NCBI GenBank assembly: GCA_003132165.1
Contig: PKWW01000067.1
Span: 1-64,000 of the forward strand
Origin: Acidimicrobiaceae bacterium
Lineage (GTDB): Bacteria; Actinomycetota; Acidimicrobiia; Acidimicrobiales; RAAP-2
Length of the DNA: 64,000 nt
Direction: 5' to 3'
The position numbers and the translations under genes were made by a program. The notes beneath the pieces are model-generated. The model did not search any database, was not told where the DNA came from, and saw nothing but the letters and a program-made list of their open reading frames with translations. This document shows positions 58,473 to 64,000 of this stretch, piece after piece. Positions within the stretch are counted from its first letter, which is position 1, and each line of letters starts with the position of its first letter.

Positions 58473-59638
58473 TAGGGAGTGACCATACCGTGCGCCAGAC
58501 GACGGGCAGTCGTGTCGTTCGCAAAGAGATCGTCGAGGCTATTGAGCGGGTCGTCGTCGTACTCGTCCATCACGTCCGACACCAGGGAAACAATGCGCGA
58601 CCATGGGATTTGGTCGTTGAGGAAAGCCTCCACCGCAATCTCGTTCGCCGCCGACAGCCAGGCCGGCGCGGCCCCGCCGCGGCGCGCTGCGGCGTAGGCG
58701 AGATCGAGGGCGGGAAACGCGTCGCGGTCGGGCGATTCGAACGAGAGGCTGAGCGCCTGGGTGAAGTCGATCCTCCCCCACGCGTGATCGAGTCGCACCG
58801 GTGACCCGATGCAGTACGCGATGGGAAGACGCATGTCGGGCATGGAGAGTTGCGCGAGCACCGCGCCGTCGACGTACTCGACCATCGAATGCACGATCGA
58901 TTGAGGATGCACGACGACTTCCACTCGATCGGTCTCGATTCCGAACAACGCCGAAGCTTCGAGTACTTCAAGACCCTTGTTCATCAGTGTCGAGGAGTCA
59001 ATTGTTATCTTCGGGCCCATTGACCACGTGGGGTGGTTGAGCGCGTCGGCCTTGGTCGCTCCCCGCAGACGCTCCTTGCTCCAGCCTCGAAATGGGCCGC
59101 CCGACGCCGTGAGCAGAACCCGGCGCACGTCGGGATGGCCCGGATCGTTGGACGATCCCTCGAGACACTGATGGATCGCGCAATGCTCTGAATCGATCGG
59201 CAGAATCATCGCCCCCGGGGTCGAACGCACCTTGGCCACGAGCGGCGCGGCGGCGATGAGCGATTCCTTGTTCGCGAGCGCCAGTCGCTTGCCCGCCTCG
59301 AGGGCGCTGAGAGTCACGGGCAGACCGGCGAAACCAACCACAGCGTTGACAATGACGTCCGCGCAGCGCGACAGTTCGCTGAGTCCGGCGGCGCCGACAA
59401 CGATCTCCACGCGGGGACCGACCATCGTGGCGAGCATCGCACGATCCTCATCGCTCACCACGCCGATGGTCAGGACGTCAAATTCTTTGGCGATGGAGGC
59501 GAGCTCCTCGAGCCGCTGCCCGCCGGCGATGGCGACGAGTTCGAAGGAGTCAAGTTCGCGCCGAAGCACCTCGAGCGTCTGTGTCCCGATCGAGCCCGTT
59601 GCACCCAAGAGCGCCACACTCCGGCGCGTCGATGACAT
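58472..59638 (-). CDS. dxr: 1-deoxy-D-xylulose 5-phosphate reductoisomerase
   Basis: 388 residues from the ATG at 59638, since the frame upstream overlaps cdsA and is not protein-like. NADPH motif LLGATGSIGTQTL, NKESLIAA, IDSEHCAIHQCL and SGGPFRG are diagnostic. MEP-pathway step forming MEP from DXP. Two bases after cdsA. Confidence 0.96.
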   Translation of the reverse strand: MSSTRRSVALLGATGSIGTQTLEVLRRELDSFELVAIAGGQRLEELASIAKEFDVLTIGVVSDEDRAMLATMVGPRVEIVVGAAGLSELSRCADVIVNAVVGFAGLPVTLSALEAGKRLALANKESLIAAAPLVAKVRSTPGAMILPIDSEHCAIHQCLEGSSNDPGHPDVRRVLLTASGGPFRGWSKERLRGATKADALNHPTWSMGPKITIDSSTLMNKGLEVLEASALFGIETDRVEVVVHPQSIVHSMVEYVDGAVLAQLSMPDMRLPIAYCIGSPVRLDHAWGRIDFTQALSLSFESPDRDAFPALDLAYAAARRGGAAPAWLSAANEIAVEAFLNDQIPWSRIVSLVSDVMDEYDDDPLNSLDDLFANDTTARRLAHGMVTP

Positions 59639-59640
59639 CG

Positions 59641-60939
59641 CTATCCCAGTTTGAGAATGTGGGCGAGATAGTACATGGTGGGCAGCGCGAATAAGAGTCC
59701 GTCCACCCGGTCCAGCAACCCGCCGTGTCCGGGCAGCAAACGCCCGAGGTCCTTCACGCCGAGCGTGCGCTTCACCATTGACTCGAAGAGGTCGCCCAGT
59801 GGGGCGACCACGCAGAGCGCGACCGCGACCTCGAGTCCGTGAGTCCTCGTCCACGGACTGATCAGCGGCAGGACCACAACGCCAACGATGAGAGTGACGA
59901 CGGTCCCACCAATCGAGCCCTCGATTGTCTTGTTGGGCGAAAGCGCTCGGTTCAGCGGACGATGTCCGAACCAGCGTCCGGTGAACAGCGCGCCCGAGTC
60001 GTTCGCGACGGTCAGGATGATGGCGCCGAGCAGGTACGCGAGACCATGCTTGTTCGCAAACGAATGAGGCGAGATCAGAAGGAGACCGTACGAACCGAGC
60101 ACCCCGACCCACGCGTAGACAAACATCGTCGCGCCCAATCCATCGAGCACATCAATCTTCTTCTCTGCACTGAGATACCAGATGAAACCGAACATCAACA
60201 TCAGCACGGTCACCGCGCCGACGGCGGTCGCGCCCTTGTTGTAGGCGGCAACACCCAGCGTCAGGACCCCGACGATGCCGAGAATCGTCGCGGGGTGCGC
60301 GCCGACCAACCGAAAACCCGCGTAGGCCTCGGCCGCCGCGAGCGCGAGCGCGGCGAGGACCAGTACCGCGACCGGCACGGTACCGGCGGCGAAGACTGCG
60401 AGCACGATGGCGGCAAGAAAAATACCCGTAAACGTGGCGATCGACACGCTTCGCTGAGCGCTTTGGCGAACGGCGCGTCCGGCGAGCGGATTGGCGACCA
60501 CGGTGCGTCGGGTGCGCTGGGTGCGCATGGGCTCGGGTCGCGGGGTCTCATCCAGAATCTCCTCGGCGGCGATCTCCTCTTCGGGTAACACGAACTCCCA
60601 GGGGCGCGAGTCCTCGTCCTTCGCGTCGCTCGCGAGAATCGAGGCGTCGAATTGATCCTCGTGAGCCACCCAGTCGGCCTCGCCTTCGCGCCACGCAGGC
60701 GCTGGAATGGCGGCCCAGGGGTCGTCGTTCTCTGCGGCTTCGCGCGCCACGATAATCGGGACCTGACCGGTAGGAGCATCGGTCCAGTGCGGTAACAACG
60801 TCGCCGGGTCGATCTCGGGGGCATCCTCGGTGACCTCGGCGGCCACTTCGGCGCCGGTGATCGTGACCCGCGAGTCGGTCGAACTTACGACCGGGAATTC
60901 CCCGGTCGCTTCGTCGAAGGTGTCGTCGTCAGACCTCAA
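59641..60939 (-). CDS. cdsA: Phosphatidate cytidylyltransferase with long acidic N-terminal extension
   Basis: About 432 residues, of which the last 260 are the usual CdsA with eight helices and the signature SPNKTIEGSIGG with the GDLFESMVKR and LPGHGGLLDRVD blocks. The first roughly 165 residues are hydrophilic, rich in Glu, Asp, Ala and Pro, and predicted disordered. Forms CDP-diacylglycerol for phospholipids. TTG at 60939 overlaps the frr end and has AGGAAC upstream. Confidence 0.93.
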   Translation of the reverse strand: MRSDDDTFDEATGEFPVVSSTDSRVTITGAEVAAEVTEDAPEIDPATLLPHWTDAPTGQVPIIVAREAAENDDPWAAIPAPAWREGEADWVAHEDQFDASILASDAKDEDSRPWEFVLPEEEIAAEEILDETPRPEPMRTQRTRRTVVANPLAGRAVRQSAQRSVSIATFTGIFLAAIVLAVFAAGTVPVAVLVLAALALAAAEAYAGFRLVGAHPATILGIVGVLTLGVAAYNKGATAVGAVTVLMLMFGFIWYLSAEKKIDVLDGLGATMFVYAWVGVLGSYGLLLISPHSFANKHGLAYLLGAIILTVANDSGALFTGRWFGHRPLNRALSPNKTIEGSIGGTVVTLIVGVVVLPLISPWTRTHGLEVAVALCVVAPLGDLFESMVKRTLGVKDLGRLLPGHGGLLDRVDGLLFALPTMYYLAHILKLG

Positions 60940-61498
60940 GAAGTTCCTGCTCCTTATGAGCGAGCAGCCCGTCGACGACGGCCACTTCATCCTGGGTCAT
61001 CTTGTCGAGGACCTTTTCGAGGTACTCGATGTCGTCGCTCGACAGTCCTTCGGTCTTCTCAAGATTCTCGAGTTCCTGACGGGCGTGACGGCGTACGCCG
61101 CGAAGCGCGACCTTGCCCTCCTCGGCCTTGGTCTTCACGATCTTGACAAAGGACTTGCGGCGCTCTTCGGTGAGTGTGGGAAAAGCAAGGCGGATGATGA
61201 TGCCATCGTTCGAGGGGTTGAGACCGAGGTCGGCGTTGGCGATCGCCTTTTCGATTGAGGCCATCGCACCCTTGTCGAAGGGTGACACCACGAGAAGACG
61301 CGGCTCGGGCACCGAGAAGTTAGCGAGTTGCTTGAGCGGCGTCTCGGTTCCGTAGTAGTCAACGAGGAGATTCTCAATCAGTGATGATGACGCCCGTCCG
61401 GTACGCACGGTGGCGAACTCGGTCTTGACGTGCTCTATCGCCCGCGCCATCCGCTCGCGCGTGTCCTCCATGACCAGATCGACGTGTTCGTTGTCCAT
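60929..61498 (-). CDS. frr: Ribosome recycling factor
   Basis: 189 residues. RMARAIEHVKTEFATVRTGRAS, the YYGTETPLKQLANF loop and TEERRKSFVKIVK are family signatures. Splits post-termination ribosomes with EF-G. ATG overlaps the pyrH TAA (TAATG). Confidence 0.97.
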   Translation of the reverse strand: MDNEHVDLVMEDTRERMARAIEHVKTEFATVRTGRASSSLIENLLVDYYGTETPLKQLANFSVPEPRLLVVSPFDKGAMASIEKAIANADLGLNPSNDGIIIRLAFPTLTEERRKSFVKIVKTKAEEGKVALRGVRRHARQELENLEKTEGLSSDDIEYLEKVLDKMTQDEVAVVDGLLAHKEQELLEV

Positions 61499-62208
61499 TA
61501 CTTCACCAGCGTACCGACGGAGTGACCGTCGAGCGCGCGACCCAGGTTTCCTTCGGCCATCAGGTCAAAAACCCGTAGCGGCAGATGATTGTCCTTGCAG
61601 AATGTGATCGCGGTCATATCCATGACGCGCAGGTTCCGAGCGATGACCTCGTCAAAGGAGATCTCCTCGAACTTGGTGGCGGCAGGGTTTTTGCGAGGGT
61701 CTTCGGAGTACACGCCGTCGACGCCGCCGTGCGTGCCCTTCAATACGATTTCGGCCTCTATCTCGGCTGCTCGTTGCGCAGCCGGGGTGTCAGTGGTGAA
61801 GTACGGATTACCCATGCCCGCGGCGAAAATCACGACACGGCCCTTCTCGAGGTGCCGTACGGCACGCCGACGGATGTAGGGCTCAGCGACCTGGTCCATA
61901 CCGATCGCCGACATGACGCGCGTTGCGCGCCCGTGTGATTCGATGGCGTCCTGGAGGGCCAAGGCGTTGATGACGGTCCCGAGCATGCCCATCAGGTCGG
62001 AGTTGGCGCGGTTCATGCCGGCCATGGCGCCCGTGGCGCCACGCCAGATGTTGCCGCCGCCGACGACAACGGCGAGTTCGAGTCCGCCTCGCTCCATCGC
62101 ACTGGCGATCTCTCGCGCTAGAAAGTCGACGGTCGTCGCGTCGATGGTCTCATCACTCGCGGCCGAGGCGAGCGCCTCACCCGAAAGTTTTAGGACCACT
62201 CGACGCAC
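61498..62208 (-). CDS. pyrH: Uridylate kinase
   Basis: 236 residues, amino-acid kinase fold. KLSGEALA, VVGGGNIWRG, GTGNPYFTTDTPAAQRA-type GMGNPYFTTDT and DGVYSEDPRKNP are diagnostic. Phosphorylates UMP to UDP. GTG start 9 bases after tsf. Confidence 0.97.
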   Translation of the reverse strand: MRRVVLKLSGEALASAASDETIDATTVDFLAREIASAMERGGLELAVVVGGGNIWRGATGAMAGMNRANSDLMGMLGTVINALALQDAIESHGRATRVMSAIGMDQVAEPYIRRRAVRHLEKGRVVIFAAGMGNPYFTTDTPAAQRAAEIEAEIVLKGTHGGVDGVYSEDPRKNPAATKFEEISFDEVIARNLRVMDMTAITFCKDNHLPLRVFDLMAEGNLGRALDGHSVGTLVK

Positions 62209-62217
62209 GGATATCGC

Positions 62218-63009
62218 CTAACTCCCGATTACTACTTGAGCGAATGCCGTGATCGACGCGCCGTTCAAGAACTGCTGAACCGACTGCTTCTCGTCCTTCA
62301 CGTAGGGCTGCTCGAGCAGGACCCGCTCCTTGAACCAGCCGTTCAAGCGACCTTCAATGATCTTGGGCAATGCCGCTTCGGGCTTACCTTCGTTGCGCGA
62401 GATCTCCTCAACGGTCTTTCGCTCAGCGGCGACTTCTTCAGCGGGAACATCTTCGCGCTTCAGGAAGAGCGGCTTCGCGAACGCGATGTGCACCGCAATC
62501 TCGTGGGCCAATTCCTCGGCACCGCCTTTCACCACGACCGCCACTGCGTTGACGCCACGACCAGCCTGCTGGTGGATATAGGTATCGACGACTTCACCCT
62601 CGCCCGCTTCGAGGCGGTAGACGCGGCCGAGCGAGATGTTCTCCTTCAGCGTGGTGAGCATTACTTCGATGTTCTCCTGAAACTGGGACGTGGCTCCTTC
62701 GCCTTCGGCGCAAACGCGGGCCGCGATCTCGTCCACGAGCGACACAAAGTCGTCGGACTTGGCGACGAAGTCGGTTTCGCAGCGCATCTCAACAATCGCG
62801 GCAACGTTTCCATTGCGCACGACGGCAACTGCACCCTCGCCCGCTTCACGGTCGGCGCGCTTGGCCGCCGAAGCAAGGCCCTGTACGCGCAACCACTGGG
62901 TAGCAGCTTGCATGTCGCCGTCATTGGCTTCAAGCGCCTTCTTAGCGTCCATCATTCCAACACCGGTCGATTGGCGAAGTGTCTGTACGTCTTTGGCGGT
63001 GATACTCAC
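62218..63009 (-). CDS. tsf: Elongation factor Ts
   Basis: 263 residues. TAKDVQTLRQSTGVGMMDAKKAL, MRCETDFVAKSDDF and AREIAVHIAFAKP-like segments are conserved. Nucleotide exchange factor for EF-Tu. GTG start with GAGGAG upstream; 34 bases after rpsB. Confidence 0.97.
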   Translation of the reverse strand: MSITAKDVQTLRQSTGVGMMDAKKALEANDGDMQAATQWLRVQGLASAAKRADREAGEGAVAVVRNGNVAAIVEMRCETDFVAKSDDFVSLVDEIAARVCAEGEGATSQFQENIEVMLTTLKENISLGRVYRLEAGEGEVVDTYIHQQAGRGVNAVAVVVKGGAEELAHEIAVHIAFAKPLFLKREDVPAEEVAAERKTVEEISRNEGKPEAALPKIIEGRLNGWFKERVLLEQPYVKDEKQSVQQFLNGASITAFAQVVIGS

Positions 63010-63043
63010 CTTGGTTCTCCTCTGTGAATCTTTTACTAGCGAA

Positions 63044-63865
63044 TTAGGCGTTGGCGGGGGTGGCGTCAGTCTCTGGTGCTGCCTCAGCGGCGGGTGCTGC
63101 CTCGACGACCTTCGGGGCCGGTGCGACGGCGGGGGCCGAAATTGGAGCTACGGCGGTCTTAGTAATGACCGGACGGTTCTGGCGAATGAAGCGACCTTCA
63201 GTGACGGCGTCGGCAATCAGGCGGCAGAGTAGCGCTCCCGATCGAATCGCATCGTCGTTGCCAGGAATGACGTAGTCAATGACATCAGGGTCGCAGTTCG
63301 TGTCCACGACCGCGACGACCGGCAGGCCCAACTTGCGGGCCTCGGTGACCGCGATGTGCTCCTTCTTCGTGTCGATGACGAAGATGGCGTCAGGAACGCG
63401 GTCGAGGTTAGCGATACCGCTCAAGTTACGGTCGAGCTTCTCGAGCTCACGGCTGTGGCGGAGGGCCTCACGCTTGGGCATGTTCTCGAAGTCACCGGCG
63501 CGCTGCATCGAGCGCAGTTCAACCATGCGCTTCACACGACCGGCGACGGTCGAGAAGTTGGTCAACATGCCACCCAGCCACCGCTGGTTGACGAACGGCA
63601 TGCCACAGGCCTGGGCGTAATCCTCGATGGGGCCTTGGGTCTGCTTCTTGGTGCCGACGAACAGAATAATGCCGCCCTCGGCGACTAGGTCACGGACGTA
63701 GGCGTAACTGGTCTCAATGCCCGCGAGGGTCTTTCGAAGATCGATCAGGTAGATCCCGTTGCGCTCGCCGAGAATGAAGCGGCGCATCTTGGGGTTCCAA
63801 CGGCGGGTCTGGTGTCCAAAGTGCACACCTGAGTCCAACAATTCCTGCAAAGTGACAAGTGCCAC
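63044..63865 (-). CDS. rpsB: 30S ribosomal protein S2
   Basis: 273 residues. [28 protein letters not shown] and [17 protein letters not shown] are universal S2 sequences. The last 50 residues form an Ala/Pro/Glu-rich tail found in actinobacterial S2. GTG start with GGAAGG upstream. First gene of the rpsB-tsf-pyrH-frr-cdsA-dxr-rseP-ispG series, and it has a structured leader. Confidence 0.97.
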   Translation of the reverse strand: MALVTLQELLDSGVHFGHQTRRWNPKMRRFILGERNGIYLIDLRKTLAGIETSYAYVRDLVAEGGIILFVGTKKQTQGPIEDYAQACGMPFVNQRWLGGMLTNFSTVAGRVKRMVELRSMQRAGDFENMPKREALRHSRELEKLDRNLSGIANLDRVPDAIFVIDTKKEHIAVTEARKLGLPVVAVVDTNCDPDVIDYVIPGNDDAIRSGALLCRLIADAVTEGRFIRQNRPVITKTAVAPISAPAVAPAPKVVEAAPAAEAAPETDATPANA

Positions 63866-63893
63866 GTTCTTTTCCTTCCGTAGGGTTACTCAA

Positions 63894-63981
63894 GTCCTTG
63901 GGCGCACCGCAAGCGGCGACCGTACGAAACCACAAGGACATTTCGTCTGCTCACCCACTCTGGGAGAGCCAGACCATGTTA
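63894..63981 (-). promoter_or_regulatory. Structured leader and -10 element of rpsB
   Basis: A -10-like TAACAT (63976-63981) would give a leader of about 100 bases. The leader can fold into a 7-base stem (63894-63900 with 63933-63939) enclosing a small CCGC/GCGG hairpin (63907-63916). Leaders of rpsB in other bacteria mediate autoregulation by S2; this assignment is by position only. Confidence 0.35.
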
Positions 63982-64000
63982 GTCGCTATCGAACCCTCAG

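Overview
The window looks like a chromosomal stretch of a high-G+C actinobacterium, most likely of the class Acidimicrobiia. This is an inference from several features: actinobacterial LexA boxes (CGAAC-N4-GTTCG), the LysM gene-nrdR neighbourhood shared with Mycobacterium, many GTG/TTG starts and ATGA/GTGA gene overlaps, Thr-rich secreted L,D-transpeptidases, and a short archaeal/eukaryote-type prolyl-tRNA synthetase. Almost all of it is vertically inherited housekeeping DNA. Only the first 3 kb look accessory. There is no CRISPR array, insertion sequence, integrase or rRNA.

Layout. 1-3.1 kb: a secreted collagen-like protein with a BclA-type C-terminal domain and a perfect terminator, then an orphan membrane protein between two copies of a 20-bp inverted repeat, next to tRNA-Val(GAC). 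3.2-14 kb: DEDDh exonuclease, two paralogous L,D-transpeptidases, aldo/keto reductase, HAD phosphatase, nitronate monooxygenase, an ABC-2 exporter pair and tRNA-Cys(GCA). 12.7-15.8 kb: an SOS operon (LysM cell-division-inhibitor-like gene, nrdR, PIG-L deacetylase, dinB) behind a promoter with two LexA boxes. 15.8-17.9 kb: a MoxR AAA+ ATPase with a HExxH/VWA protein. 18-23.7 kb: a complete branched-chain amino-acid ABC transporter (livJ-H-M-G-F). 23.9-24.5 kb: lexA with its own operators.

24.7-37.4 kb is one tightly packed 11-gene transcription unit on the minus strand: ftsK, a PBP5-like carboxypeptidase, thrB, an EamA transporter, miaB, miaA, dapF, hflX, dapC, dapD, dapE. A LexA box lies just upstream of ftsK. 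37.4-44.3 kb holds a siderophore-interacting flavoprotein and an rnj-dapA-dapB-YfhO operon. Together the two minus-strand operons encode every step of the succinylase route from aspartate semialdehyde to meso-diaminopimelate.

44.3-63.9 kb is translation and RNA metabolism plus isoprenoid and lipid precursor genes: rpsO-pnp; rimP-nusA-ylxR-infB-rbfA-truB-ribF; proS; and rpsB-tsf-pyrH-frr-cdsA-dxr-rseP-ispG.

The observations most worth following up are: (1) a LexA regulon visible in sequence (lexA, LysM-nrdR-pigL-dinB, ftsK); (2) ylxR, which has no ATG/GTG/TTG start compatible with its conserved N-terminus and appears to begin at an AUA codon that overlaps the nusA UAA stop with ideal Shine-Dalgarno spacing; (3) substituted catalytic motifs in the peptidoglycan enzymes; and (4) extra domains on PNPase, CdsA, LivM and an ABC ATPase.
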